From: Aporhodopirellula rubra
GTDB taxonomy: Bacteria > Planctomycetota > Planctomycetia > Pirellulales > Pirellulaceae
DNA length: 64,000 nucleotides
Direction: 5' to 3'
NCBI RefSeq assembly: GCF_014192335.1
Contig: NZ_JACHXU010000020.1
Location: 1 to 64,000 of the forward strand
The position numbers and the translations under genes were made by a program. Positions 37,840 to 47,844 of the stretch are shown here, piece by piece (within the stretch, counting starts at the first letter, position 1; each line of letters begins with the position of its first letter). Below the pieces are notes generated by a model. It had not been told where the DNA came from. It ran no database searches and saw nothing but the letters and a program-made list of their open reading frames with translations.

Positions 37840-39252
37840 ATGCCATCTCCACACTCCACTGTCGTTGCCTCGCCGTCGATGGCGGCATCCCTGCCGGAAT
37901 CCGCTCCCACGATGAACGACAGCGCTCCGACCGCCGTTACCGATCTGCCTCCATTGACCGACGGAGAGCACGAAAGCGCACCCGAGGGCGTGGCAGTTCC
38001 CTCTCAAATGGGCCGGACGAAAAAACGAGGCAAGCTCGGGTCGTTTGTGCAAACGGTCGGCTTTGCATTCGCGATTGTGGCCCTGCAAATGACGCAGGGC
38101 ATTCTGTTGGCGCGATTACTCGGACCGGAAGGACGCGGCCAATACGCGACCACGGTTCTCTACGTGCAAATGCTGCTGTACGTCGGTTTGTTCGGCGGCC
38201 TGGAGGTGATCTGCCGATATGCTGCCGAAGGCAAGACGGACATTCTCCGCCTTCGCCGCGCCGCGATGTGGTTGGGCATCACGACGGGTGCCATCACGAC
38301 TGTGTTGGTGATCGCGTGCAACGCGTTTGCACTTCCTGAAGAAAAACGCTTCCTAATGCCACTCGGTTGGCTTTGTGCGATCAGCATGATCGGCCAACAC
38401 GTGATGCTGATCATGACGGCGGTTGACCGCGGGGCAGGCAAATTTGTCGCGTACAATGTCCTGCGTTTTGTCGCTGCAGCGGCTTTTCCAACGCTGTTGT
38501 TGATCGCCGCGATCGTGACCGACGTGACGCTGCAATTAGCGTGTGTGCTGTTCGTGGCGTCGTCGGTAATTTCAATGATCGCGTGTTTGTACGGGATCAA
38601 ACGACCGTTGACCGGACCGAGCGAACCTCCGGTCGGACGACTGTTAAGCGAAAGTCGCCCCTACGGGATCGCGATGCTCGCAACGGATCTGTTCGAGCGA
38701 CTCGACCTGCTCTTGGTAATGTGGCTGATCCCTTTGGTCACGCAAGGGTTTTACGCGGCCATGGTCCCGGTGGTGTACCCGTTAACGGTAATCCCCAACA
38801 CACTGGGAATCTTCCTGTTTAACGCAGGCGCGGACAACTCAAAATCGCTGACTACCCGTGACGTGCACCGAATTCTCGGAGGATCGATCGCGATTCAAAC
38901 ACTGTCGACAGTGGCGTTCATGCTGCTGGTCGGGCCGTTGGTGAACCTGGTTTACGGAGCCGAATTTGGGCCCGCGGTACGGTTCGCCCTTTGGCTCGCA
39001 CCGGTATCGGCGATCAAGGGGATCCTGCAAGGCCTCGACAGTTACGTCAAAGGCCGCGGACGTCCTTTGGCTCCGATTCGTTGCCGGATCGTTGCCTCGA
39101 TCGTCATGGTGATCGTCGTGGCGGCGTTGCTCGAATCGCAAGGTGCCGTCGCCATCGCGATCGCAGCCCTCGTCGGCCAAGTGATCTGTTTGATCTGGCT
39201 ATCAGCAATCGTCTATAGCGACGTTTCGCAGTCAAAAAACTCGAGCGGCTGA
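37840..39252 (+). CDS. Polysaccharide flippase (Wzx/MurJ-like, MOP superfamily)
   Basis: A 470-aa membrane protein with about 12-14 hydrophobic helices in the pattern of oligosaccharide flippases. The first 65 residues are a hydrophilic, Ser/Thr/Pro-rich cytoplasmic extension, then VQTVGFAFAIVALQMTQGIL begins the first helices with the family's LLGPEGRGQYA turn. Such proteins flip undecaprenyl-linked sugars across the inner membrane for exopolysaccharide or O-antigen. No glycosyltransferases are adjacent, so the substrate is open. The last 40 bp overlap the end of the convergent RNase D gene. Confidence 0.87.
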   Translation: MPSPHSTVVASPSMAASLPESAPTMNDSAPTAVTDLPPLTDGEHESAPEGVAVPSQMGRTKKRGKLGSFVQTVGFAFAIVALQMTQGILLARLLGPEGRGQYATTVLYVQMLLYVGLFGGLEVICRYAAEGKTDILRLRRAAMWLGITTGAITTVLVIACNAFALPEEKRFLMPLGWLCAISMIGQHVMLIMTAVDRGAGKFVAYNVLRFVAAAAFPTLLLIAAIVTDVTLQLACVLFVASSVISMIACLYGIKRPLTGPSEPPVGRLLSESRPYGIAMLATDLFERLDLLLVMWLIPLVTQGFYAAMVPVVYPLTVIPNTLGIFLFNAGADNSKSLTTRDVHRILGGSIAIQTLSTVAFMLLVGPLVNLVYGAEFGPAVRFALWLAPVSAIKGILQGLDSYVKGRGRPLAPIRCRIVASIVMVIVVAALLESQGAVAIAIAALVGQVICLIWLSAIVYSDVSQSKNSSG

Positions 39253-40460
39253 TCCTCGGTCACATCGGCAACACGAATCGCCAGTTTGCCTGCCAGGATC
39301 TTTCGGAAATTCTTGCCAACAATCTCGCCCCGCCAACCCTGCAGCAGCGCCGGCGTTGGAGAGCCCCGTCGCGGAGTCAGTTCGTAGGCGAGCAGGTCTT
39401 TGACGTCATCGGAATTGCCCACGATCGCCGGCGAAAGTTTGTGTTGCCGGCTAATACACGCGATCGACGTCGACAAAAATTGACTCAGCATCGGGGACGC
39501 CGTTCGCGACCGCCCACGGGTTCGCCGTGGCAAATCTTCATCGGGAGTATTGAGTGCCGTTTCGATCGCTGCGGCGATCGCATCATACTGATCTTGGAAA
39601 TTCCGACGTTCGAGACCGCGGATGCTGCGAATTTTCTTCGGATCCGAAGATCCGCGTTTTGCGAGTTCGACGATCAAGTCGTCTCGCATCACGCGCCGTG
39701 GCAATCGGTCTTTCGACCTCGCGATCTCCTCACGCCACAACCAGATTTGGCGAACGATTTCGAGTTGTCGCGGCTTGAGCCCAGAACTTCCGCTGACGCG
39801 GTGCCAATTCTCAGCCTCTTCGGCTTCGATGACTTTGTTCTGCAACCGCATGGTTTCTTCCTCAACCCACTCGAGTCGATCGAGTTCGTTGATATCGACC
39901 AACAACTTGTCGAACATTTCTTTCAGGTTCGTGACGTCGTGCAGCGCATACGTCAGTTGGTCTTTGGTCAGCGGGCGGTGTCGCCAATTCGTTCGCGTTT
40001 CCCCCTTGGGAAGGGTCGTTCCAACGAGACGCTGGACGAGCGTTCCGAGCGACGCCGGGTACTCGATTCCGACAAACCCCGCGGACAATTGAGTGTCGAA
40101 CAATCCGGCAATCGGTTTGCCCGTGTAGCGGTAGGCGAACCGGATTTCCTCTCGCGCCGCGTGAGCGATCACCTTTCGACCGGGCGTTACCAACAAATCC
40201 CAGAATGCCTGTGTGTCCCCAATCGGATAGGGATCAATGATCGCCAAGTGGTCGCCCGCGGCAACCTGAACGAGGCACAACTCGGGACGGTAGCAGTCTT
40301 CTGAAACGAACTCGGTGTCAAACCCGATCACGCTCTCAGAGGAGATCTTTTCGCAGAACTCAATGAGATGCGATTGTGTCGTGATTGATTCGTAGTTCAC
40401 AAGCGAGATTTCCCGGCGGTCGTGAGGAGTGAGCCTTGCTCGAAAAACTGTAGCGGGCAT
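39213..40460 (-). CDS. rnd: Ribonuclease D-like 3'-5' exonuclease with HRDC domains
   Basis: A 415-aa exoribonuclease that in other bacteria trims tRNA 3' ends. The DEDDy exonuclease domain (about 22-195) shows Exo I as GFDTEF (D48, E50), Exo II as AHAAREEIRF and Exo III as YALHDV. In Exo II the usual Asp is Glu (HAAREE versus HxxxxD), a conservative change. Two HRDC-type nucleic-acid-binding regions follow (about 215-295 and 325-400). The annotated ATG adds about 20 residues before a GTG at 40400 (VNYESITTQ), which is where homology seems to begin, so the true start may be there. The gene ends inside the convergent flippase gene. Confidence 0.9.
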   Translation of the reverse strand: MPATVFRARLTPHDRREISLVNYESITTQSHLIEFCEKISSESVIGFDTEFVSEDCYRPELCLVQVAAGDHLAIIDPYPIGDTQAFWDLLVTPGRKVIAHAAREEIRFAYRYTGKPIAGLFDTQLSAGFVGIEYPASLGTLVQRLVGTTLPKGETRTNWRHRPLTKDQLTYALHDVTNLKEMFDKLLVDINELDRLEWVEEETMRLQNKVIEAEEAENWHRVSGSSGLKPRQLEIVRQIWLWREEIARSKDRLPRRVMRDDLIVELAKRGSSDPKKIRSIRGLERRNFQDQYDAIAAAIETALNTPDEDLPRRTRGRSRTASPMLSQFLSTSIACISRQHKLSPAIVGNSDDVKDLLAYELTPRRGSPTPALLQGWRGEIVGKNFRKILAGKLAIRVADVTEDQPLEFFDCETSL

Positions 40461-40566
40461 TCTGCCGTCGGTCGAGTAGGAGTGTTTTGCGACAACGCCC
40501 CCCGATCACGCCAGAAATCGCAATGATTCCGGCGTGTTCGGTCGCAACCGAAGCCACTTTCGCGGC

Positions 40567-42225
40567 TCAGAAGAACTTCGCAAGAGTTTCCTGCTTTGGT
40601 TTTGGTGTCACCAAAGAGACGACGACTGTCGTGATCAGGCAGCTCAAAAACATCACCACGACGGGCATGATTTCAAACTCTTCACCACCCCACGACACGG
40701 GGAACTGAAACTCACGCAGTCCCTTGGGCGAATTGATCCCGTGGTAAAACAGGATGCTCCAACTGATGATCGCCGCGAACACGCCACTGATCGCACCGGC
40801 GGCGCTGAGGCCTCGCCAATACAGTGCCAAAAACACGATCGGGAACAACGCACTGAATCCACTGAAACACCACACCCCGAGCGCAAACACACTCGTCGGA
40901 TTCCCGAGGCTTAAGAAATACGTTACCGCAACGATGCCGATAATGAACATCCGCGTCGTGAAAACCTGCTGTTTGTCGCTGACGTTCTCCGCACCCTTGT
41001 AGTGCGTATAGATGTCGTTGCTAAAGATCGTGCCGATGCACAAAAATTGACTGTCGAGGCTCGACATGATCGCCGCCAAAATACCGGCCGCGAGAAGACC
41101 GCCGAGCACTGGCCCGGTTTGCGTCTTCACCAAAAACGGCAACACGGCGTTTGCGTTGACGCGGTCCGTTCCAGGAATCAACGGCAACCGTGGGGCGAGG
41201 TCTCCCGTCGCCCAAACACCGACGAGCACGCACGGCACCCACACGATCATGATGAAGATCGGGTGGCAAATCACGGGAATTTTGAACGAAGAGGCACTTT
41301 TGGCCGTCATCCAGTGCTGAAACAGGTGTGGGAACATTCCGACCGATAGCGGGATCAAGAGATACGTGAAGAACAGGCTCTTGCTCATTTCCGAACGGGT
41401 GGCCCTATTTTCGGGAATCGACTCACCGAGCACTTTTAAGTTGGCCATCAGCCCGTCTTGTCCGCCGAGCTTGTGAGCAATCATTACGAACGTGACCACG
41501 CCGAGCACCATGAAGACGAGCGTTTGGAACGTGTTCGCCCACGTCGTCCCCCGCATTCCGCCCATGAACACGTACACCAGCACAACACTGCAAATCAGCA
41601 ACGCGCCCAGCCAGGGCGGGATCCCGCCGTGCAAACCACGATTGGGCGCACCGTCGGGAAGCAAGACGGGGAACCATTCAGGCGACAGCCCCGCGGTCAA
41701 CGTTTGAACCACCGTTCCGCCACCGATGACTCCCACCAACAAATAGGGAATCACGAGACCGACGAGAATCGGGAACAACAGCAATCCGATGAAGTCACTG
41801 TCGAGACGGTCGCGGAAAAACTCAATCTGCGTCGTGTAGCCGTTCGTGCGAGCGAGCTTCCAAACTTTCACGCCGATCAAGAAAAAGCACAACGAGTGAA
41901 TGATGCCGCTGCTACTGGCCAACATCCCGTAAACGCCCACGCCTTCCTTAAATGCCTCGCCGCTACTTCCTACCAAAGCAAACGCGGTCATCGTTGTGCC
42001 GAAGATGCTCATCAGCAACAGGAACGGGCCGATCGAGTGGCTCGCGACTTGGTAATCCTCTTTCGTGCCGCTAAACAGCCTGCTCGAGAACACGCCAAGC
42101 AGCAGTAGCAGGCTCAGGTAAATCAGGATGATGACGAACTGCGGCAAACCTGGATGGTTGAGCAAACCGCCTTCGGCCGGTGGGGCTTGTGCGATCAAAG
42201 ACGCGATCGATTGCAATGAGTTCAT
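40567..42225 (-). CDS. Sodium:solute symporter (SSS family)
   Basis: A 552-aa inner-membrane transporter with about 13-14 hydrophobic helices. Features include the GxxxSRLFSGTKEDYQVASHSIGP segment after helix 1, GMRGTTWANTFQTLVF with the conserved Trp and Thr, and the LAAIMSSLDSQFLCIGTIF helix typical of the family's Na2 site. The substrate is not evident. The gene begins four bases inside the end of the DUF3311 gene (ATGA overlap), a pairing known for SSS transporters in which a small membrane protein accompanies the main subunit. Confidence 0.93.
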   Translation of the reverse strand: MNSLQSIASLIAQAPPAEGGLLNHPGLPQFVIILIYLSLLLLLGVFSSRLFSGTKEDYQVASHSIGPFLLLMSIFGTTMTAFALVGSSGEAFKEGVGVYGMLASSSGIIHSLCFFLIGVKVWKLARTNGYTTQIEFFRDRLDSDFIGLLLFPILVGLVIPYLLVGVIGGGTVVQTLTAGLSPEWFPVLLPDGAPNRGLHGGIPPWLGALLICSVVLVYVFMGGMRGTTWANTFQTLVFMVLGVVTFVMIAHKLGGQDGLMANLKVLGESIPENRATRSEMSKSLFFTYLLIPLSVGMFPHLFQHWMTAKSASSFKIPVICHPIFIMIVWVPCVLVGVWATGDLAPRLPLIPGTDRVNANAVLPFLVKTQTGPVLGGLLAAGILAAIMSSLDSQFLCIGTIFSNDIYTHYKGAENVSDKQQVFTTRMFIIGIVAVTYFLSLGNPTSVFALGVWCFSGFSALFPIVFLALYWRGLSAAGAISGVFAAIISWSILFYHGINSPKGLREFQFPVSWGGEEFEIMPVVVMFLSCLITTVVVSLVTPKPKQETLAKFF

Positions 42226-42566
42226 TTCTGCCCCTCCCCGACGTTGGCTGCAACACTGTCACCCGAACCATGCTCGGGCGATGTGCCGGCCTGAAATTCC
42301 GATTCCACCGGCCACGCGATCTTCGTCGTGAGGAACCACGTCAGCGACGCACCGATGGAAATACACGCATGCCAAAAGAGTCCGATCGGGATAAAACCGA
42401 ACACCAAGCGTCCGTCCGTCCAAAACCAATTGTCTTGATGCAAAACCAACAGCACGACCACCAATGCGGCGATAATCCATAAACCCGAGCGAGAACTGCC
42501 GCCCGGCGTGGTTGTGCGAGACGAGGAGGCCACCGAGGCATCGGCGGAGCGTGGGGAATCAGGCAT
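42222..42566 (-). CDS. DUF3311 small membrane protein, symporter partner
   Basis: A 114-aa protein with two transmembrane helices: LWIIAALVVVLLVLHQ at about 29-44 and GFIPIGLFWHACISIGASL at about 58-76. Signature residues of DUF3311 are the LHQDNWFW motif and the GFxPxGLxxH motif. An N-terminal Ser/Pro-rich tail of about 27 residues precedes the first helix. The stop overlaps the start of the symporter gene, so the two are translated together; it is probably a small accessory subunit like those paired with other SSS carriers. Confidence 0.88.
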   Translation of the reverse strand: MPDSPRSADASVASSSRTTTPGGSSRSGLWIIAALVVVLLVLHQDNWFWTDGRLVFGFIPIGLFWHACISIGASLTWFLTTKIAWPVESEFQAGTSPEHGSGDSVAANVGEGQK

Positions 42567-43068
42567 AGGGCAGGTACTGTGGGGCGAGAGGGGAAGAATT
42601 GGCGGGACGTCAGAGAGCGAAAAACGAACTCGGGACGTAGTTTAGTGTCTAGGCGGGGGCGACGATATCGGTGCTTTCAATTACCCTGATCACTCCCCGT
42701 GTTCGGTCTTCCACGCTCGAATGGACGCCCGTTCGGCGAAAGCTGACCTCACCAATTGTAGTGGCGGGAAAGTGGACGCCTGTGTCGTTGTGCATTCAAA
42801 CCCAGGAGCCCGCTGCGGTTTCGCTTGCGTGAATCATCCGGACGCGTGATCGTCACTGCGGCAGTTGGTGTGGCTTCTTCGTGGCGTTGTTCTTTCCGAA
42901 ATGATTTCACGATGGTGATCTCGCAGCAACCGCTACGCGAGGATGCGATTTCGCCGCAGATCTGACATCGCTGGGACTTCATTTCGCTAATGAACTGCTC
43001 TGCACCGGATCGACCGACCGTGTTCCGGTGTCCGTGCCTTCCAATTCGTATTGCAATATTTAACCTCC
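42567..43068. other. Intergenic region, possible small Cys-rich frame
   Basis: About 500 bases between divergent transporter genes. A 77-codon frame on the - strand (42749-42982) begins MKSQRCQICGEIASSRSGCC, which looks zinc-ribbon-like at its N-terminus but the rest is basic and featureless; it is doubtful as a gene. No strong promoter or terminator was recognised. Confidence 0.35.
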
Positions 43069-44886
43069 ATGATGATTCCGGCCGATTGGCAGATGTGGCT
43101 CACGCTCGCGGTGGCCGGCGGTTTGTTGCTGAGTCTCGCGATGCGTTTGGCTGCGACCGATCTGCTCGCCCTCGCGGCATTGGCGATCCTGGTTCTGGCG
43201 CAAAACCTAACGGGCACCGACAAATTGCCGTCACCGACCCAGGCGGCCGCCGGATTCGGCAACAAGGGACTCGTCACGATCGGTTTGTTGTTCGCGATCG
43301 TATCGGGGCTCGAGCTCACCGGGGGAACGGAACTCGCGACCGGATGGCTGCTCGGCGGAGTCAAAGGGCTCCGCAGTGCGCTGCTGAGAATCCTGATCCC
43401 GGTCGCCGCGTTATCGGGTTTCCTTAACAACACACCCGTTGTCGCAGCATTGTTGCCGGTGATCCATGACGTCAGTAAACGCATCGGTGCTTCCCCCAGT
43501 CGCCTGTTGCTGCCGCTGTCTTACACTGCAATCCTCGGTGGGATGTGTACGTTAATGGGCACCAGCACGAACCTGATTGTTCGAGATCTCTACATGAAGA
43601 ATCATGTGGGCGAAAACTCGCTCGGGTTCTTCACAACCGCGATCGTCGGCATCCCCGCGACGATATTGGGGTTGGTCTACATGGTCTTCGCGTCGCGTTG
43701 GCTCCTGCCCGAACGTAAGCCCGCAGTCTCGGTATCGGACGATCCGCAGAAGTACACGGTCGAGATGCAGGTCGATCCCACCGGCCCCTTGGTCGGACGC
43801 ACGATCCAACAAGCAGGCCTGCGGGCGTTGCCGGGACTCTACGTCGCCGAAATCCAACGTGCCGATGGACGAATCGAACCGGCCAAACCACAACAACGGA
43901 TCTACGGTGAAGACATCCTGATTCTCGTGGGCGCGTTAGAAAGCGTCGTCGACCTGCGGAAAATCCGTGGACTGACGACGCCGGACGGTCAATCGAGAAA
44001 ACTCGAGGTGCCAGCATGGCAACGAACGTTGATCGAAGCCGTCGTCAGCCCACGCTGCTCGCTGATCGGGAAAACGATTCGCGAGGGCAAGTTCCGCTCT
44101 AACTACAACGCCGCCGTGGTGGCGGTCGCGAGAGGCGGTCAACGGTTGATGGGGAAACTCGGCGACGTGCGAATCGAACCAGGCGATGTCTTACTGCTAG
44201 AAGCCTCACCATCGTTCCTTCATCAACAACGAGGCTCGAGCGACTTTTATTTGGTCAGTCGTGTCGAACATGGCGAAGTCCGCCGGCATGAGAAAGCGAC
44301 CGTTTCGTTGCTGATTACCGCCGCCATGGTTGTCGTAGCCGCGTTGGGCGTGATGGAGATCCTCACGTCCGCGATGCTAGCCGCGGTGGCGATGATTACG
44401 TTCCGATGCTGCACGACCGGGGAAGCACGGCGGAGCGTCGATTGGTCGGTTTTGATCATTGTCGGAGCAGCGATCGGTATCGGGGAGGCGATGTACCAAA
44501 GTGGGGCGGCCGATGCGATCGCCAGCGGTTTGCTGCAACTCGCGGGCAACAGTCCGCTGCGGATTCTCGCGGCGGTATACATCGCAACTGTGATCTGCAC
44601 CGAATTGGTCACCAACAGTGCCGCGGCCGTGATCATGTTTCAAATCGCGTGGTCTGCGGCGGATACCATGAACATCGATCCCACACCGCTGATCGTTTGC
44701 GTGATGATTGGGGCGTCGGCCAGCTTCCTGACCCCGTTCGGCTATCAAACCAACACGATGGTCTACAGCGTCGGTGGGTATCAATTGAAGGACTATTTGA
44801 TCTTCGGCTTCCCGCTCAGCCTCCTCGTGTTCGCGATCACGATGATCATGTTATCGACGTGGTACGGCATCGGATGGTCGGCGTAA
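43069..44886 (+). CDS. SLC13/DASS-type permease with two RCK_C domains
   Basis: A 605-aa inner-membrane permease. The first half has about five to six helices (residues 10-210) with LNNTPVVAALLPV, a signature of this superfamily. Two cytosolic TrkA-C (RCK_C) domains follow at about 225-300 and 320-395 (VGRTIQQAGLRALPG and IGKTIREGKFRSNYN). The second half has further helices (about 415-600) with the TNSAAAVIMF and FGYQTNTMVY motifs. Substrates in the family include dicarboxylates, sulfate, phosphate and silicate; the substrate here is open. The start is placed at ATG 43069; the frame is open for 18 more bases to a TTG. The gene converges with the glycosidase gene 76 bp downstream. Confidence 0.9.
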   Translation: MMIPADWQMWLTLAVAGGLLLSLAMRLAATDLLALAALAILVLAQNLTGTDKLPSPTQAAAGFGNKGLVTIGLLFAIVSGLELTGGTELATGWLLGGVKGLRSALLRILIPVAALSGFLNNTPVVAALLPVIHDVSKRIGASPSRLLLPLSYTAILGGMCTLMGTSTNLIVRDLYMKNHVGENSLGFFTTAIVGIPATILGLVYMVFASRWLLPERKPAVSVSDDPQKYTVEMQVDPTGPLVGRTIQQAGLRALPGLYVAEIQRADGRIEPAKPQQRIYGEDILILVGALESVVDLRKIRGLTTPDGQSRKLEVPAWQRTLIEAVVSPRCSLIGKTIREGKFRSNYNAAVVAVARGGQRLMGKLGDVRIEPGDVLLLEASPSFLHQQRGSSDFYLVSRVEHGEVRRHEKATVSLLITAAMVVVAALGVMEILTSAMLAAVAMITFRCCTTGEARRSVDWSVLIIVGAAIGIGEAMYQSGAADAIASGLLQLAGNSPLRILAAVYIATVICTELVTNSAAAVIMFQIAWSAADTMNIDPTPLIVCVMIGASASFLTPFGYQTNTMVYSVGGYQLKDYLIFGFPLSLLVFAITMIMLSTWYGIGWSA

Positions 44887-44962
44887 CAAGCGCCGCTTCG
44901 TCCGCCTAAGACCGACGCAGCGCAAACGACATTCACGTGTCGCGGCCAACCATCACCTCCGA

Positions 44963-47698
44963 TCACGCGTCCGGCGGAGCACCCTCGCTGATGCGACCGT
45001 GGAGTTGTTCGATGCACGTCGCGATCAACGCGGTCCATCCGGTTTGGTGCGACGCACCGAGCCCTTCGCCGGTATCGCCGTGGAAATACTCGTAGAACAA
45101 CACGTGCTCCTGCCACAATTTTTCGTCGCCGGTCATCCCACTTCCAATCAGGCACGGCCTCGCGCCGCCGCCTTCGGGCGACAAAAAGATATTCGACAAT
45201 CGACGGTTGATTTCGCTGGCGACGTCCCGCAAATTCATCATCACGCCCGAACCGGTGGGGCACTCAATCTGGAACGTGTCCCCGAAAAATTCGTGATAAC
45301 GATGCAGGGCTTCGATCAACAGGTAATTCGTTGGAAACCAGATCGGCCCCCGCCAATTACTGTTTCCGCCGAACATCCAACTGTCCGATTCGCCCGGCAC
45401 GTACGCGACCGTGTGCTTCTGCCCACGCACGGTAACTTCATACGGCTCCGCCTCATGAGCCTTTGAGAGCGAACGAATACCGAACTTGGAGAGAAACTCG
45501 TTCTCGTCGAGAAGAACCTTCAGGACGCGTTCGAGTCGTTCACGTGTCGGAATCGCGAGCAACAGTTCACGATGGCCGGCCTTACTCTCACCAAACAAGA
45601 TGTGAGTGACCAGATTGTGCCGGTTCTTCAAAAACCACTCGAGACGATTGCGAAACCCGGGCAGCCCATCGAGCAACTCTTCGTCGAGAACTTCCACCGC
45701 GATCAATGGCAACAACCCAACGAGTGACCGCACACGCATCGGTACGGTTTCGCCATCGATCTTCAGTTGATCGTAATAGAAACCGTCTTCCTCGTCCCAA
45801 AGCCCGCCTTCCTCTCGCCCGTTCATCGCGTCAATGATGCGGATAAAGTGATCAAGGAATTTAGAAGCCATGTCGGAGTACGATTTATCGTCGCGGGCCA
45901 ATTCAAGCGCCATCGACATCATCGTGCCGCAGTAGAACGCCATCCAAGCGGTCCCGTCGGCCTGTTCGAGCTGGGCCCCCTCTGGCAAACCTTTGCTCCG
46001 ATCGAAAACACCGATATTGTCGAGCCCCAAGAATCCTCCGGCGAAGACATTGTCACCGTTGCTGTCGACTCGATTGACCCACCACGTGAAGTTCAGCAGC
46101 AGACGTTGGAACGTTTGCTTGAGAAACATCGTGTCGCGACGGCCCGCTTCGGCTTCCATCTGAAACACGCGCAGACACGCCCACGCATGCACGGGCGGGT
46201 TCACATCGTCGAAATAAAACTCATAGGCGGGCAACTGGCCGTTGGGGTGCATGTACCATTCCCGCAACAGCACCATCAGTTGCCGTTTGGCAAATTCGGG
46301 ATCGATCCGTGCGGCGGGAATCATGTGAAACGCCAAATCCCATGCGGCGAACCACGGGTACTCCCATTTGTCGGGCATCGACAAAATGTCGCGAGCGTAG
46401 AGATGACGCCAATCGCAATTGCGTCCGCTCTTGCGTGATTCAGGCGGTGTCATCACGTCCGCATCACCATCGAGCCAATCCGCGACGATGTAGTGATAGA
46501 ACTGCTTCGTCCACATCAACCCCGCGTACGCTGAACGCGACACGTGCCTCTGCGCGTCGGTTTCGTTTTGAGGAATGACGTGATCATAAAACTGATTCGC
46601 TTCGTCACGTCGCAACTCGAGGACACGCGTGAAATCGCTGGTGAGATCAGGACGCGAGATCGCAGCTTTCTTCGCCTTCGCTTTTGTTGGCTTCGCGGAA
46701 GCCGCAGGCGATTCCGGAATCTCGGTCAAACGCACGCGTGCCCGGCGTGTCTCACCAGGTGCTAGCTTCCAGTGATATTTCGCGGCGACTTTCGTTCCGT
46801 AGTGCTTTGGATTAACCGCCGCCGTTTCGCCGTCGACCACGTAACGATGAAACGCGTCCTTCGTGTAGGCGGAGAAGTTTTCACCTCCAAACAGCTTCTC
46901 GGTATTGGTTTCGTTTTCGGTGAACAGCAATTCGGAATTATCTTGCTGTTCGAAAACACACGTAAACGGCTCCAGCGTGTCGTGAGTCGTTTTGACTGCG
47001 TGGCCTTGCGCATCGGCGTCTATTTGAATTCGCGGTTTCGCCGTGCATCCTTCGTGGCGACATCCCCATACCCACGTGTTGCGAAACCAGAGCGTCGGCA
47101 ACATCGTGATTTCAGCCGCGTCGGGACCATGATTGGTGACCTCGATTTCAATCAACAGATCATTGGCGTCCGCTTTCGCGTACGTCGCCGTGACATCGAA
47201 GAACCGATTCTCGTGAAATAACCCCGTGTCAACGATCTCATATTCGGGATCGAGATAGCCACGCTGCGCGTTGGTTTTGACGAGTTCCTGATACGGGTAC
47301 CGGGCGTGAGGATACCGATACATCGCCTTGGCGTACGAATGGGTGGGCGTGGAATCGAGGTAGTAATAAATCTCCTTGACGTCCTCGCCGTGGTTTCCCT
47401 CCGGCCCTGTCAATCCGAACAAACGTTCTTTGAGAATCGTGTCGTTGCCGTTCCACAACGCGATCGAAAAACACAATCGACATTGTCGATCGGTGACCCC
47501 CAGCAAGCCGTCTTCGCCCCATCGATAGGCGCGCGACCTCGCGTGATCGTGCGGAAAATCGCTCCACGATTGCCCCCCGGGGGAATAGTCTTCGCGGACC
47601 GTTCCCCATTGCCGTTCGGACAGATAGGGGCCCCACCGTTTCCAGTTCTTTTCCCTCGCGGCGTCCTGTTGCAATCGTTGGTGTTCAGGTGTCGGCAT
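44963..47698 (-). CDS. GH63-like (MGH1-type) glycoside hydrolase
   Basis: A 911-aa protein without an obvious signal peptide, so probably cytoplasmic. N-terminal beta-rich domain (1-370) includes WGPYLSERQWGTVREDYS and RWGEDGLLGVTD. The C-terminal (alpha/alpha)6 barrel (about 380-900) includes WDLAFHMIPAARIDPEFAKR with its acidic residue, the GQLPAYEFYFDD segment and NFTWWVNRVD. The pattern fits GH63-related glucosidases and mannosylglycerate hydrolases; the substrate is not determined. ATG 47698 (MPTPEH) is preferred; an ATG 12 bases upstream gives the longer variant. Confidence 0.88.
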   Translation of the reverse strand: MPTPEHQRLQQDAAREKNWKRWGPYLSERQWGTVREDYSPGGQSWSDFPHDHARSRAYRWGEDGLLGVTDRQCRLCFSIALWNGNDTILKERLFGLTGPEGNHGEDVKEIYYYLDSTPTHSYAKAMYRYPHARYPYQELVKTNAQRGYLDPEYEIVDTGLFHENRFFDVTATYAKADANDLLIEIEVTNHGPDAAEITMLPTLWFRNTWVWGCRHEGCTAKPRIQIDADAQGHAVKTTHDTLEPFTCVFEQQDNSELLFTENETNTEKLFGGENFSAYTKDAFHRYVVDGETAAVNPKHYGTKVAAKYHWKLAPGETRRARVRLTEIPESPAASAKPTKAKAKKAAISRPDLTSDFTRVLELRRDEANQFYDHVIPQNETDAQRHVSRSAYAGLMWTKQFYHYIVADWLDGDADVMTPPESRKSGRNCDWRHLYARDILSMPDKWEYPWFAAWDLAFHMIPAARIDPEFAKRQLMVLLREWYMHPNGQLPAYEFYFDDVNPPVHAWACLRVFQMEAEAGRRDTMFLKQTFQRLLLNFTWWVNRVDSNGDNVFAGGFLGLDNIGVFDRSKGLPEGAQLEQADGTAWMAFYCGTMMSMALELARDDKSYSDMASKFLDHFIRIIDAMNGREEGGLWDEEDGFYYDQLKIDGETVPMRVRSLVGLLPLIAVEVLDEELLDGLPGFRNRLEWFLKNRHNLVTHILFGESKAGHRELLLAIPTRERLERVLKVLLDENEFLSKFGIRSLSKAHEAEPYEVTVRGQKHTVAYVPGESDSWMFGGNSNWRGPIWFPTNYLLIEALHRYHEFFGDTFQIECPTGSGVMMNLRDVASEINRRLSNIFLSPEGGGARPCLIGSGMTGDEKLWQEHVLFYEYFHGDTGEGLGASHQTGWTALIATCIEQLHGRISEGAPPDA

Positions 47699-47844
47699 AT
47701 GTCGGCGCAATCACAAGTGGTGGAACCATTTACGAGACGTCAATCCTACCGCGATCGACGCCCGATGGATGCCCCACGTTCGGTCCACAAAATTTCTTAT
47801 TGAAATCCGCCTAATGAAGTTTCTGTTCCTTCGTTATCTTGATT

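Noticed and set aside
42749-42982. 77-codon Cys-containing frame on the - strand
   Set aside because: The N-terminal CQIC and CC look zinc-ribbon-like, but the rest is featureless and there is no clear promoter; kept only as a remark in the intergenic entry.
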